Source of the DNA: CAVPDG01 sp963702535
GTDB taxonomy: Bacteria > Chloroflexota > Anaerolineae > Anaerolineales > UBA4823
Length of the DNA stretch: 64,000 nucleotides
NCBI GenBank assembly: GCA_963702535.1
Contig: CAVPDG010000011.1
Location: forward strand, 248,001-312,000
Direction of reading: 5' to 3'
Part shown: in pieces, positions 25,776 through 34,897 of the stretch
Position numbering within the stretch: the stretch's first letter is position 1
Layout of the letters: each line of letters begins with the position of its first letter
The notes under the pieces: model-generated
The model's database searches: none
What the model was told of the DNA's origin: nothing
Seen by the model: the letters and a program-made list of their open reading frames with translations, nothing else
Program-made: the position numbers and the translations under genes

Positions 25776-26720
25776 ATGATCGTAACGACAAAGAAGCTGT
25801 TTGAAGCTGCGTATGGGAAATACGCAATCGGTGCGTACAATATCAATAATCTCGAGCAAACCATGGGGTTATTCCGCGGCTGCCTGGATAGCCAGGCGCC
25901 GTTCATCATCCAGATCAGCAAGGGGGCGCGCTCGTACACCCACAAGAATATGCTGGAGGGATTGATCCGCAGCGCCGATGATGTTTTTCCGGATGCCATT
26001 TTTGCGGTTCACCTGGATCACGGAGATGAAGAGACCTGCTACGACTGCATCAACAGCGGATTTTACAGCTCTGTGATGATCGATGCCAGCCACGAGCCTT
26101 TCGAGGGCAATATTGCGACGACCAAGCGCGTGGTTGAGGCTGCGCACGCCAAGGGCGTGGTGGTTGAGGCAGAGCTCGGGCAGCTCGGCGGCGTGGAAGA
26201 GCACGTCTCTGTGAGCGAAGCGAACGCCCGCCTGACCGACCCGGACCAGGCGAAGGAATTCGTGGAGCGCACGGGCGTCGACTCGCTGGCAGTGGCGATC
26301 GGCACCAGCCATGGCGCTTACAAGTTTTCCGGCGGGCAGGGGATCAGGCTGGACGTGTTAGAGGAGATCCAGAAACGCTTGCCTGGTTTCTCGCTGGTGA
26401 TGCACGGCAGCAGCTCTGTGCCGCAGGAAGAGGTCGAGCGGATCAACGCCGCGGGCGGGAGCCTGAAAGGCGCCAAGGGCGTGGATGCGAGCAAGTTCAA
26501 GCCGGCTGCAAAGCTGGGCGTGGTGAAAATCAACATCGATACCGACGGTCGCCTGGTGTGGACGCGCGTGCACCGCGAGTACTTCAACGAGCACCCGGAG
26601 AACTTCGATCTGCGTCCGCCAGGCAAGGTTTTCATGACGGAGTATGCCAAGTTCATTGCCGATAAGAATGAGAAGCTTGGCAGCGCGGGGCAGCTACCGG
26701 CGGTACGCAAGCTGGTCTAG
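25776..26720 (+). CDS. fba: Class II fructose-1,6-bisphosphate aldolase
   Basis: It splits fructose-1,6-bisphosphate in glycolysis or works in reverse in gluconeogenesis. The 314-residue protein has the zinc His in FAVHLDHGDE, the second metal cluster VEAELGQLGGVEEHV, GTSHGAYKFSG and LVMHGSSSVPQEE, all canonical. The ATG at 25776 has TAGGAG upstream. Longer in-frame extension to 25524 crosses the promoter and leader and is not coding. Frame is intact. It is transcribed away from the SPFH pair and followed by a pentapeptide-repeat gene. Confidence 0.96.
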   Translation: MIVTTKKLFEAAYGKYAIGAYNINNLEQTMGLFRGCLDSQAPFIIQISKGARSYTHKNMLEGLIRSADDVFPDAIFAVHLDHGDEETCYDCINSGFYSSVMIDASHEPFEGNIATTKRVVEAAHAKGVVVEAELGQLGGVEEHVSVSEANARLTDPDQAKEFVERTGVDSLAVAIGTSHGAYKFSGGQGIRLDVLEEIQKRLPGFSLVMHGSSSVPQEEVERINAAGGSLKGAKGVDASKFKPAAKLGVVKINIDTDGRLVWTRVHREYFNEHPENFDLRPPGKVFMTEYAKFIADKNEKLGSAGQLPAVRKLV

Positions 26721-26784
26721 ATTCACGGCTGAGACAGGATTCAATTCATCCCAGGTAGGCTTTTAGCCGAGGTCGGTGAGAATC

Positions 26785-27261
26785 ATGGCTGATCTGTCAC
26801 GCACAGATGTGATCAAAATTGTGGCGCTGCAGGGCAGCGGTCCCGGCGGCATCGTGCTGAGGGGCGTCGATCTCAGCCAGCTTGATTTGAGCGGGTTGTC
26901 TCTCTCTGAAACCAACCTGAGCCTGGCAAACCTGAGCAGCGCCAATCTGACGCAGGCGGACCTGAGCAAAGCAAACCTGACCGGGGCAAATCTCAGCTAC
27001 GCTGACCTGGGTGAAGCCCACCTGCATGGCGCCACGCTGAAGGAAGCCAACCTGGCAGGCGCGGATCTGCGCTCAGCGGATTTGTCCGACGCGGATCTGA
27101 GCAAGGCAGACTTGAGGGGTACAAATTTACGCGGGGCCGATCTGCGCCACGCAAACCTGTGGCATGCTGACCTGACAGAAGCGAACCTGATCTACGCCAA
27201 CCTGGAAGGCGCCAAGGGGCTACCGGTGAATATCGAGGAATGGCTCAAAGATAAGACCTAG
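26785..27261 (+). CDS. Pentapeptide-repeat protein
   Basis: A 158-residue protein made almost wholly of A(D/N)LXX pentapeptides (LSQLDLSGLSLSETNLSLAN and on, about 20 repeats), predicting a right-handed quadrilateral beta-helix. The short N-terminus (MADLSRTDVIKIVAL) and the C-terminal helix (VNIEEWLKDKT) cap it. Function is unknown; some relatives mimic DNA and protect gyrase, but nothing here shows that. A perfect terminator follows. Confidence 0.9.
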   Translation: MADLSRTDVIKIVALQGSGPGGIVLRGVDLSQLDLSGLSLSETNLSLANLSSANLTQADLSKANLTGANLSYADLGEAHLHGATLKEANLAGADLRSADLSDADLSKADLRGTNLRGADLRHANLWHADLTEANLIYANLEGAKGLPVNIEEWLKDKT

Positions 27262-27291
27262 CTCCCAGATTGGCGCCAGCATGATCGATCG

Positions 27292-27338
27292 AAAGGGGTG
27301 CTTTGCAGCCTGGACTGCAAAGCACCCCTTTTTGCTTT
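27292..27338 (+). terminator. Terminator after the pentapeptide gene
   Basis: A perfect 17-bp stem (AAAGGGGTGCTTTGCAG and its complement, loop CCTGGA) is followed by TTGCTTT. Confidence 0.88.
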
Positions 27339-27415
27339 ATGCTGGGTGCAACCAAAGCGGAGCAAGAACGTATTAATTATGAAGAGAGATGTTTATCGAT
27401 GGATGAGGTGAAATC

Positions 27416-27640
27416 GTGACGGACAATAACAAATCTGTGCCCTGGTTCTTGTGGCCCTTCTGGGCAATCTGGCGGCTGGTAGCCTGGATCGTCGGCTTCA
27501 CGGGACGGATAGTCGCCGTGATCCTGGGTTTTATCCTGATGCTTGCCGGCGTGCTGGTGAGCATCACCATTATAGGATTGATCATCGGGATACCGATGAT
27601 CCTGCTCGGTCTGCTGTTGGTGCTGCGCGGCTTATTTTAA
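27416..27640 (+). CDS. Small membrane protein, two TM helices
   Basis: A 74-residue, strongly hydrophobic protein with a Trp-rich first segment (WFLWPFWAIWRLVAWIVGF) and a Gly/Ile-rich second one (ITIIGLIIGIPMILLGLLLVL). GTG start with GAGGTG upstream. Not assigned to a family; it resembles many short inner-membrane proteins. Confidence 0.6.
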   Translation: MTDNNKSVPWFLWPFWAIWRLVAWIVGFTGRIVAVILGFILMLAGVLVSITIIGLIIGIPMILLGLLLVLRGLF

Positions 27641-27687
27641 ATCAGGGTACGCCCGACCCGACCCGGGCTTAACCACCTGAATTGGAG

Positions 27688-28424
27688 CTAATCGCTTTCC
27701 TCTTCTTGCGTGGTGACCTCTTCGGTTGGGGAAAGCAACGCCTGGATGGTTTGCAGCCGCTCAGCGGAGAGGGGTTTGCCTTTCGCTGTTTTCCGAATCA
27801 GTCTTTTAATTTGTTGAGGGTTAAGGTTGGGATGGGCACCTCAACGTCTTCGCCGATTTGCAGCTCCGTTTTATCATTGGTAAAAACCAGCGCTGCCTGG
27901 ATGGGGAAGTTATCCATATCGGGCAGGTTTTTCTTTAGATAGGACTCGAGACTATCGATCTCCCCCGCCACTTCCAGGTCTGGGCGTCCGATACCCTCCT
28001 GGGCAAAGAGGCGCATGTAAGATTGTAGAAAGCCGCCGCCTTTCTGACGCCAGCGTCCCTTCTCGTATGTAATGACGCCACGCTGGTGTTTGGGCATTAA
28101 TATCCAGAGCCCGGCAGGACCCACCAGGAGGTGCGGGACGGGCGCGGTGTAATGGTACAGCGTATACTTGTTATCCAGACCTTTCAAGGCTAGATTGAGG
28201 AACTGGTCGGGACGCGGCTCCCTTCCCCAGCGGTTGGTAAAGTACATACCGACCTGGGAGAGCAAAAAGCCCAGGATGAGCGCGGCAAAAGAAACGATGA
28301 CCAGCTCAGGGCGGGAAAAAGAGACGATCATACCGCCAACCAACACAATGAGACCGACGATGCTGGCGTAACGGGCAATGGCGCGATTTCGGCGAACGAG
28401 CTTATCATTGGTGATGATCTGCAT
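27688..28424 (-). CDS. Membrane protein with NERD-like domain, one frame shift
   Basis: About 244 residues. Two TM helices (SIVGLIVLVGGMIVSF and VIVSFAALILGFLLSQ) lead to a cytoplasmic part with HLLVGPAGLWILMPK, GVITYEKGRWRQKGGG and later QAALVFTNDK, a pattern like NERD nuclease-related domains; that match is tentative. A missing A at 27804-27807 makes a false stop at 27798. The next frame continues KRLIRKTAKGKPLSAERLQ and ends EEESD at 27688. It follows plsX by 17 bp and is probably in the same transcript. Confidence 0.7.
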
Positions 28425-28441
28425 CTGAGTTAATGTCCCTT

Positions 28442-29446
28442 CTATTCGGGTGTGGCTTGCAGTCTTTGTTGAATGGCCTGGCTGAGCGCGGTGAGCAGAT
28501 CCGCTTCTACCGCCTGGCGTGCGACGCCGATGCCATTGACCAGGGCGCGGGCGTCTGACCTGCCATGCCCGACAAATACCAGCCCGTTGATGCCGAGCAG
28601 TGGGGCGGCGCCAACTTCGGCGGGGTCGAGCAATTTCTTGATCTTGCCGAAAGCCGGTTTGGCAAGCAAGGCGCCCATCTTGGTGACAAAGCTGCTGGTC
28701 AGCTCCTGGCGCAGAATATCGGTGATCAGCCTGGCGACCGCCTCGCTGGATTTCAACAGCACGTTACCAGTGAAGCCATCCGTGACAACCACGTCAGCTT
28801 GACCGCCGAAGAGCTCTTTGCCCTCGACGTTGCCGATAAAATTCAAGCCGCTGTTTTGGATCAATGGAAAGGTTTCCTTGATCAACTCATTGCCTTTACC
28901 GGCTTCCTCGCCATTGGAGAGCAGCCCGAGGCGCGGGTTGACTTTTCCCAGGACTGCCTCGGCATAAACGGAACCCATCACAGCAAACTGAAGCAGATAT
29001 TCGGGCTTGCAATCTGCATTGGCGCCGATATCCAGGACCACGCAGCGACCACCTTTGACTGGAAACAGCGCAGTGAGCGCCGGGCGTTTCACGCCGCGGA
29101 TACGACCGAGGTGGAACAGCGCGTTTACCATTGCCCCGCCGGTGTTTCCGGCAGTGACAAATGCATCTGCCTCATTGGATTTGAGCAGGTCCATGCCAAT
29201 TGCCATAGAGTTCTGGGATTTGCGGCGGGCGTTCTCGGCGGGCTTGTCTGACATCTCCAACGTTTCTGGCGCGTGAATCAGCCGGATGCCGGGCTGGCTG
29301 TCGATAGAAGGCAGGCGTGCTTTGAGCATTTCCTGGTTGCCAACCAGGATGATCTCATCGCCGTAAAGTCGGGCGGCATCGAGGGCTGCCTGAATTTCAG
29401 GGTCCGGATGGGTATCGCTACCCATGGCATCTAGAACAATTCGCAT
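28442..29446 (-). CDS. plsX: Phosphate acyltransferase
   Basis: PlsX makes acyl-phosphate from acyl-ACP, the first step of phospholipid synthesis with PlsY. The 334-residue protein opens MRIVLDAMGSDTHPDPEIQGA-like, then KSQNSMAIGMDLLKSNEADAFVTAGNTGG, VLDIGANADCKPEYLLQFA, and VVTDGFTGNVLLKSSE, all PlsX hallmarks. ATG at 29446 is preferred over the GTG two codons earlier. It leads a unit with the NERD-like gene. The usual fabH or acpP neighbours are absent here; acpP lies about 28 kb away. Confidence 0.95.
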   Translation of the reverse strand: MRIVLDAMGSDTHPDPEIQAALDAARLYGDEIILVGNQEMLKARLPSIDSQPGIRLIHAPETLEMSDKPAENARRKSQNSMAIGMDLLKSNEADAFVTAGNTGGAMVNALFHLGRIRGVKRPALTALFPVKGGRCVVLDIGANADCKPEYLLQFAVMGSVYAEAVLGKVNPRLGLLSNGEEAGKGNELIKETFPLIQNSGLNFIGNVEGKELFGGQADVVVTDGFTGNVLLKSSEAVARLITDILRQELTSSFVTKMGALLAKPAFGKIKKLLDPAEVGAAPLLGINGLVFVGHGRSDARALVNGIGVARQAVEADLLTALSQAIQQRLQATPE

Positions 29447-29539
29447 GGTCACATCCCGAGAGGCTGGTATGGGTGATTCACGGACAGGTCAACCGGCAGA
29501 GGGGGGAATATGGAGAGCAATCGTGATTTTTTACACCGC

Positions 29540-29567
29540 TTGACATAGGATTGGAGCAGATTATAAT
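29540..29567 (+). promoter_or_regulatory. Promoter of tRNA-Leu
   Basis: Both hexamers are consensus: TTGACA (29540-29545) and TATAAT (29562-29567), 16-bp spacer, ending 12 bp before the mature tRNA 5' end. Confidence 0.9.
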
Positions 29568-29579
29568 ACGATTACGTTC

Positions 29580-29660
29580 GCGCTGGTGCTGGAATTGGCA
29601 GACAGGCATGGTTGAGGGCCATGTGCCGCAAGGCGTGTGGGTTCAACTCCCACCCAGCGC
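29580..29660 (+). tRNA. tRNA-Leu (anticodon GAG)
   Basis: Acceptor stem GCGCTGG/CCAGCGC, anticodon stem CATGG-TTGAGGG-CCATG giving anticodon GAG, a class II variable arm (TGCCGCAAGGCG) and T-arm GTGGGTTCAACTCCCAC. The discriminator is A and CCA is not encoded. It has its own consensus promoter and terminator. Confidence 0.95.
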
Positions 29661-29662
29661 AC

Positions 29663-29695
29663 AAAAAAAGCCGCTCTGAGCGGCTTTTTTTATAT
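29663..29695 (+). terminator. Terminator of tRNA-Leu
   Basis: GCCGCT-CTG-AGCGGC flanked by A and T runs (TTTTTTTAT) immediately after the tRNA; it may work in both directions. Confidence 0.9.
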
Positions 29696-29736
29696 TATTT
29701 CCAACAGAATTCTCGAGCCGTGGGGGAGGACGGCTA

Positions 29737-30606
29737 TCACTCGGCGATCTTGAGGCGGCGCTCCAGGAAGCGGACAAACCCCGATAATATCAGCGTCATC
29801 GACAGATAGAGAAATGCGGCGACGTTGAAGGCTTCCATGGGGCGGAAGGTGCTCGAGCGCCGCAGGCGGGTGAGCTGGGTGAGCTCGTTCACCGCCAACA
29901 CGGTTGCCAGGGAGGAATCCTTCAGCAAAGCGATGAAATCGTTACCCAGCGGCGGTAGGATGCGGCGGATGGCTTGGGGCAGGATGATAAGGCGCATAGA
30001 CTGAACGTAGCTCATCCCCAACGAGCGGGCGGCTTCCATCTGACCTTTGCCGATGGATTGAATGCCGGCGCGGAATACCTCCGCTTCGAACGCTCCGTAG
30101 CCGATGGAGAGGGCGATGATGGCGCGGAACTCAAACGATATGGCGCGGATATTGAAGCTGGCAAGGGCGTTGAAAATACTGCCGAGGATGCCGGTGCTGG
30201 TGAAAGTCAAGCCAAGCTCTCCGAGCCTTTTCACCAGTTCAACGAAAATCGGCACGAGTCCGAAGGCGATCAGCAAGATCAGCACAACCAGCGGGATGCC
30301 GCGGACCACCTCGATGTACAGGGTGGCAAGGGTTTGCAAGGCCGTATTTTTAGATAAACGCGCCAGTCCCACGAATAACCCGATGAAGGTTGCGATCGGG
30401 AAGGCGATCAACGTGATACGCAGGGTGATGACGACGCCGGCTGCGAGGAAGATGAACGTCGCGCGATAATTACCATCAGCCAGGATGAGATAAATGACAA
30501 CCAGGGCGGCAAGGACGAGAACGATCGCCCACCAGGGGAGATTGGAGAGGGAACCACGCGATGGTGTATAAGTTGCTGGCTGGCTTGACTCAAGGGACTT
30601 GTTCAT
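29737..30606 (-). CDS. Polar amino acid ABC transporter permease
   Basis: A 289-residue inner-membrane permease of the HisM/GlnP type. Several TM helices surround the EAA loop (GQMEAARSLGMSYVQSMRLIILPQAIRRILP) that contacts the ATPase, preceded by IEVVRGIPLVVLILL, the family signature. It lies downstream of the binding-protein gene with a 147-bp gap holding a long stem. No ATP-binding subunit is found on either side, so the ATPase must be supplied from elsewhere. The substrate is probably a polar amino acid, by family. Confidence 0.92.
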   Translation of the reverse strand: MNKSLESSQPATYTPSRGSLSNLPWWAIVLVLAALVVIYLILADGNYRATFIFLAAGVVITLRITLIAFPIATFIGLFVGLARLSKNTALQTLATLYIEVVRGIPLVVLILLIAFGLVPIFVELVKRLGELGLTFTSTGILGSIFNALASFNIRAISFEFRAIIALSIGYGAFEAEVFRAGIQSIGKGQMEAARSLGMSYVQSMRLIILPQAIRRILPPLGNDFIALLKDSSLATVLAVNELTQLTRLRRSSTFRPMEAFNVAAFLYLSMTLILSGFVRFLERRLKIAE

Positions 30607-30634
30607 GAAAGCGGTCCGTTCAGGAAGAGTTTAT

Positions 30635-30722
30635 GGGGCTGCCGGGAAGGGCGATCAAGGGATGTGATTACCCGGCAAGGTCAGCGCACGCACTTGCGCG
30701 TTATAGTTTTCACGGCAGCCCC
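30635..30722 (-). other. Long-range stem between binding protein and permease genes
   Basis: GGGGCTGCCG (30635-30644) and CGGCAGCCCC (30713-30722) pair perfectly with about 68 nt between. There is no T-tract. It may stabilise the binding-protein mRNA or lower permease output. Confidence 0.5.
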
Positions 30723-30753
30723 GGTCATTCAGAAACGGCGAAGAGCAAAAGTG

Positions 30754-31578
30754 TTATTGTGTCAGACCCCATTGGGTATTCAGTTGCTTCAGGGTGCCAT
30801 CATCGATCATCGATTGCAGGGCAGCGTTCACGGCATCCTTCAACTCACTGCCGGGAGGGAAAACAAAGCCAAGCTGCTCGTCGGAGGTGAGCTGTCCATT
30901 GATCTTCAGCTTTCCGCTGTTTTCATTCATGAAGCCCGTACCGGTCACGTTATCGATCACGACGCCGTCTACATCACCCGACATGAGCGCCAGGACTGCC
31001 GCGCCGAAATCCTCAAAGGATTTGATGCGCTCCGTGGGGAAGTGCTCCTTGGCGACGATCTCATTCGTCGTCCCTAGCTGCGTTGCCACGAGGCGGTTTG
31101 AATCGGCTTTGATCTGTTCGATGGAGGCGGTTTCATCTGCCCGGACGAGGAGGACCTGACCGACCGTGACGTAGGGGAGGGAAAAATCGACGATCTCCTT
31201 GCGCTCATCGGTGATGGTGACACCATCGGCAAGCATGTCGTATTCACCGGCTTGCATGGCGGGGAAGATGCCATCCCAAGCCGCCTGCTTGAACTCAGCG
31301 ACACAGTTGATGCGTTTGCAGATCTCAGTTAAGGTGTCATAATCCCAGCCGACGCCTTTACCGGATGCCTCGTCGATCTTATTGAACGGCGGGTAGGCAT
31401 TTTCAACCGCGACGGTGATCGTGCGCCCTTTTAAATCCGGCATCGTTCCGGCGGGCGCTTGCGGCGCTTCGGTTGCCGGTTGAGGCGTGGCGGGTTGCGC
31501 GCAGCCGGCAAGAAGCAGCATGACAGTCATTACGGCGAAGAGGGCTATAATGAAAGTGGTTCTCCTGCTGATACTCAT
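30754..31578 (-). CDS. Polar amino acid ABC transporter substrate-binding lipoprotein
   Basis: A 274-residue extracellular solute-binding protein (SBP_bac_3). The signal peptide ends in the lipobox LLLAGC. After a PAT-rich linker come GRTITVAVENAYPPFNKIDEASGKGVGWDYDTLTEI, DMLADGVTITDERKEIVDFS and GDVDGVVIDNVTGTGF, typical of this family. The arginine and aspartate that bind amino acid ligands appear present (TDERKE, DGVVID). First gene of the importer unit, followed by the permease. Specific ligand not determinable. Confidence 0.93.
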   Translation of the reverse strand: MSISRRTTFIIALFAVMTVMLLLAGCAQPATPQPATEAPQAPAGTMPDLKGRTITVAVENAYPPFNKIDEASGKGVGWDYDTLTEICKRINCVAEFKQAAWDGIFPAMQAGEYDMLADGVTITDERKEIVDFSLPYVTVGQVLLVRADETASIEQIKADSNRLVATQLGTTNEIVAKEHFPTERIKSFEDFGAAVLALMSGDVDGVVIDNVTGTGFMNENSGKLKINGQLTSDEQLGFVFPPGSELKDAVNAALQSMIDDGTLKQLNTQWGLTQ

Positions 31579-31747
31579 CTCTTTCTCCTTTCCTTTGGGT
31601 GTTGGGCGCCGTTTCTGAAGGTTGTAGACCTACCCGGTCCACAAATTAGGGTGTAGGATAGACGATAACCACAAAAATTGCAAGAGTAATCAGCGGCTAA
31701 TTTAAAAATTCATCGCCGCGAGGTTGGCGGTTCCGGAGGAGAAACTT

Positions 31748-32152
31748 ATGGCAAGATTCCCGAGTGAGGCGTGGATCAGTGATTTAAAAGATAAGCTCAA
31801 TACTGATCCGAAGTACGCCCAGGTGGCGCGCAACTGGGAGGGCGATCTGTTGGTGCAGGTCGAGCCGGGTGGGGCGCTGACGGAGCGCATCACCTACTAC
31901 CTGGATTTATGGCATGGAAAATGCCGGGATGCTTACGCCTTGGACGCGACTGCGGAGAAGAAGGCGGCGTTCGTGCTGAAAGCGCCGTACGGGAACTACA
32001 TGCAGGTGATCAAAGGGGATCTCGATCCCATGCAAGCGATGCTCACCCGCAAGCTCAGCGTGCAAGGGAATATGGCGGTGCTGATGAGGAATATCCCGAC
32101 AGTATTGGACTTTGTGCGCTGCTGCCGGGAGATCACGGATAGCTATTTGTAA
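31748..32152 (+). CDS. SCP2 sterol-carrier domain protein
   Basis: A 134-residue soluble protein with an SCP2-like fold: NWEGDLLVQVEPGG (strands), LDLWHGKCRDAYAL, and the C-terminal QVIKGDLDPMQAMLTRKLSVQGNMAVLMRN, the recurrent family motif. Such domains bind lipids or acyl-CoA; the bacterial ligand is unknown. GGAGGAG precedes the ATG at 31748, preferred over 31724. The gene is single; a GC hairpin (CCCCCGG-ATGA-CCGGGGG, 32176-32193) follows. Confidence 0.85.
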   Translation: MARFPSEAWISDLKDKLNTDPKYAQVARNWEGDLLVQVEPGGALTERITYYLDLWHGKCRDAYALDATAEKKAAFVLKAPYGNYMQVIKGDLDPMQAMLTRKLSVQGNMAVLMRNIPTVLDFVRCCREITDSYL

Positions 32153-32175
32153 TTCGGATTGGAATTGGAATTGAT

Positions 32176-32193
32176 CCCCCGGATGACCGGGGG
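32176..32193 (+). terminator. GC hairpin after the SCP2 gene
   Basis: CCCCCGG/CCGGGGG with loop ATGA. No clear T-tract, so termination is uncertain. Confidence 0.4.
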
Positions 32194-32247
32194 AGCGGCG
32201 CCATTTCCTGGGAACCATTATCTGAGATTTGCCGTTGTTAACTGAGA

Positions 32248-33432
32248 ATGATCGAAGACCCGTTATCTGACACAAGACCAAACCGAGCCTTCAAGAAACA
32301 GTCACGTTTATACTGGCTCGTTTGGTTGCTGCTTGCCACCATCCTGGTGGGGGGGATGGTTGTTGCGGGTGGAGCGCTGGGCTATCGATCCGGCAGCGCA
32401 GAAGTGGCGCGCTTGCAGGCGGTGGATAACCTGATTTCTATCCAAGAGCAGTATTCCCTGGGAATTCAAGATTATCACGCCGGCAGGTATGACCTGGCGC
32501 GGCAGCGCTTCGAGTATGTGCTGTCCAGAGACCCGGGCTACCCTGGCGCATCCGCCCGCTTGAAAGAGGTGTACCTCGTACTGCAAACGACCGCTACGGC
32601 TACAGCGACGCCGGCAGCAATAGCTCCAACCATCACCCCCACCGCCACGCATGATTTCAGCCCGGCTGAGGCAATCTACGCCAAGGCGCAAACGGCATTC
32701 TCGGAAAACGATTGGGATCGGGTGATTGACACGTGCATCGCGTTGCGCCAGGCGGATGCCGCTTTCCATGTGACGGATGTGGACAGCCTGTTGTACCGGG
32801 CATTGCAGAGCCGTGGGGTGGATAAGATCCGCAAGGCGAGCAACCTGGAGGGCGGCATCTATGATCTCAGCCTGGCTGAGAAATTTGGACCGCTGGATGC
32901 AACCGCGCAGGGCTGGCGCAACCTGGCACGCTTGTACCTGATCGGCTCTAGCTTCTGGGAGGTGTCTCCGGAACAAGCGGTCTATTTCTTCGGACAGGTT
33001 GCCGCTGGGGCGCCATACCTGCGGGATGCTTCCGGCTGGACAGCCACAGAAAGGTATCGCGCTTCCCTGATCCAATACGGCAACCAACTGGCTGGGCAAG
33101 GGCAGTGGTGTGCAGCACAGGAGCAGTATGCACTCGCGCTGGCTATTCGTGACGAGCCGCAGGTTTATGCTCAAGCGACACAAGTGAGCTACCAGTGCGC
33201 ATTGCCCACACAGATCGCAGCATCCCAGACCTATGCTCCCCTGCAGACCGCCACGGCAACGATCGCTCTGGGTACCAGCACGGCTAGTGAGCCTTCTCCT
33301 AATCCGACCACCCCGACGCCGACCGGTACACAGGTGGAGGTAGCCACGCCGACACCCACGCAGGCGCCGTCCGACACGTCCCAGCCAGCGCCATCTGAGA
33401 CGCCGACCCCGCCTCCAGATCAAAGCCCCTGA
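32248..33432 (+). CDS. Membrane-anchored TPR-like protein with Thr/Pro-rich tail
   Basis: A 394-residue protein. One TM (LVWLLLATILVGGMVVAGGAL) near residue 35 leaves the rest outside. A TPR-like block (GIQDYHAGRYDLARQRFEYVLSRDPGY) is followed by a TATATAT linker, a second helical region (AEAIYAKAQTAFSENDWDRVID) and a low-complexity TPTPTG-type tail. It is 23 bp before the LCP gene, so it probably acts at the cell wall or surface with it. Not a named family. Confidence 0.75.
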   Translation: MIEDPLSDTRPNRAFKKQSRLYWLVWLLLATILVGGMVVAGGALGYRSGSAEVARLQAVDNLISIQEQYSLGIQDYHAGRYDLARQRFEYVLSRDPGYPGASARLKEVYLVLQTTATATATPAAIAPTITPTATHDFSPAEAIYAKAQTAFSENDWDRVIDTCIALRQADAAFHVTDVDSLLYRALQSRGVDKIRKASNLEGGIYDLSLAEKFGPLDATAQGWRNLARLYLIGSSFWEVSPEQAVYFFGQVAAGAPYLRDASGWTATERYRASLIQYGNQLAGQGQWCAAQEQYALALAIRDEPQVYAQATQVSYQCALPTQIAASQTYAPLQTATATIALGTSTASEPSPNPTTPTPTGTQVEVATPTPTQAPSDTSQPAPSETPTPPPDQSP

Positions 33433-33455
33433 CGCCATCCAAACTGGTCAATGTT

Positions 33456-34892
33456 ATGAGCGAGCACCAGGATTATCACCCGCTTCCACCCTCCGGCAAA
33501 AGCAACCGCTGGCTGACGTATGCCATTGTTGTAGTATTACTGTTGGTATCCGTTTTAGCCAGTTTCTTTGCGTATGCAGCCATGCGGAGATGGAAGGTTG
33601 CCAGCCATACCCGTAAGCCGGTTGCCGTGCAGCTCACGCCGCACCAGAGCAGCACGGCGCCAATACAGAGTCAGACGACCTCACCGGCGCTGCCCAGCCC
33701 TACGGCAGCTATCCCGGAGCCAACCCTGGCTGCCTGGGACGGCGTTGGCAGAGTGACCATCCTGCTCTTGGGACTGGATTATCGCGATTGGGAAGCGGGG
33801 AGCGAGGCTTCGCGCAGCGATACCATGATCTTGCTGACCCTTGATCCATTAGCACAAACGGCAGGGATTCTCTCCATCCCGCGGGATATGTGGGTGGCAA
33901 TTCCTGGGTTCCAGCACGGTAAGATCAATACCGCATATTACCTGGGCGACGCGTATAAGCTGCCAGGCGGTGGTCCAGGGCTGGCGGTGGATACCGTCGA
34001 GCAGTTCCTGGGCGTGCCGGTTAATTTCTACGCCCAGATCGACTTCCAGGCGTTTGTCCGGTTCATTGATAAGCTGGGTGGTGTGAAAGTAAACATCCCC
34101 GCGCCGATAACCGTGGACCTGTTGGGCTCTGGCGCCAGGACGAAGAAAACGTTGCAGCCGGGAGTACAGGTCTTACCGGGTGAATGGGCTTTAGCGTATG
34201 CACGCGCCCGCCATACGGATGGGGGCGATTTTGACCGGGCGAAGCGCCAGCAACAGGTTATCCTGGGAATTCGCGACAGGATCCTGAGCTTTGAACTGCT
34301 GCCATATCTGATCACGAATGCTGGCGCATTATTCCAGGAGCTCTCTGCGGGCATCCGGACTAACCTCACGATCGACCAGGTGGTCAGGCTCGCGCTGCTT
34401 GCGAGTAAGGTGCCGGATGGCAATATCCAGCAGGGAGTCATCGATGAAAAATATATCTTGTTTGGGCGCTCGCCGGACAACCTGGCGATCTTGATCCCAT
34501 TAATCGACAAAATCAACCTGTTGAGGGACGAGTTGTTTGCAAATACGACGGTGTTGAGCCCGCTAACGCCCGGAGATGCGCAGGCAAAGGCGGGCGCCGA
34601 AGCGGCGCGAGTAGAGATCATCAATGCCAGTACCAGCCCGGGACTGGCAGAGCGCACGGCCGAGTACCTGCGTGCCATGGGGGTGAACGTGGTTGGGGTA
34701 GCGGAGGCTAATTCGGGTGCGATCAACTCTTCTCTGGTCGATCATTCCGGAAAGCCGTTTACAAGCACCTTCTTGATGGAGCAAATTGGAATTGCGCCGC
34801 TCAGGTTCAGCTATGCCTTTGATCCAGTTGCGCAGGCAGATCTCACTTTGACGCTGGGCGAAGACTGGGCGAGAGTTAACCCCCTGCCATAA
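33456..34892 (+). CDS. LytR-CpsA-Psr (LCP) family protein
   Basis: A 478-residue protein that, by family, transfers lipid-linked polymers to the cell wall. One TM at residues 20-45, a Pro/Ser/Thr linker, then the LCP core: ILLLGLDYRDWE, RSDTMILLTLDP, GILSIPRDMWV, INTAYYLGDAY, FVRFIDKLGGVKVNI and RHTDGGDFDRAKRQQQ, with the conserved Arg and Asp residues in place. The C-terminal LytR_C domain (ARVEIINASTSPGLAERTAEYLRAMG) is complete. It follows the TPR-like membrane protein and faces the convergent methylase-like gene. Confidence 0.92.
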   Translation: MSEHQDYHPLPPSGKSNRWLTYAIVVVLLLVSVLASFFAYAAMRRWKVASHTRKPVAVQLTPHQSSTAPIQSQTTSPALPSPTAAIPEPTLAAWDGVGRVTILLLGLDYRDWEAGSEASRSDTMILLTLDPLAQTAGILSIPRDMWVAIPGFQHGKINTAYYLGDAYKLPGGGPGLAVDTVEQFLGVPVNFYAQIDFQAFVRFIDKLGGVKVNIPAPITVDLLGSGARTKKTLQPGVQVLPGEWALAYARARHTDGGDFDRAKRQQQVILGIRDRILSFELLPYLITNAGALFQELSAGIRTNLTIDQVVRLALLASKVPDGNIQQGVIDEKYILFGRSPDNLAILIPLIDKINLLRDELFANTTVLSPLTPGDAQAKAGAEAARVEIINASTSPGLAERTAEYLRAMGVNVVGVAEANSGAINSSLVDHSGKPFTSTFLMEQIGIAPLRFSYAFDPVAQADLTLTLGEDWARVNPLP

Positions 34893-34897
34893 TCCAG

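Noticed and set aside
26785..27261. Pentapeptide protein as a quinolone-resistance (Qnr) gene
   Set aside because: Repeats alone do not show gyrase protection; Qnr loops were not recognised.
27292..27338. Inverted repeat as CRISPR or IS end
   Set aside because: Single stem with T-tract right after a stop; a terminator explains it. No repeat-spacer array was seen in the window.
32308..33438. 376-codon minus-strand frame opposite the TPR-like gene
   Set aside because: Arg/Cys-rich translation without domains; the plus strand has a TM, TPR-like block and ribosome site.
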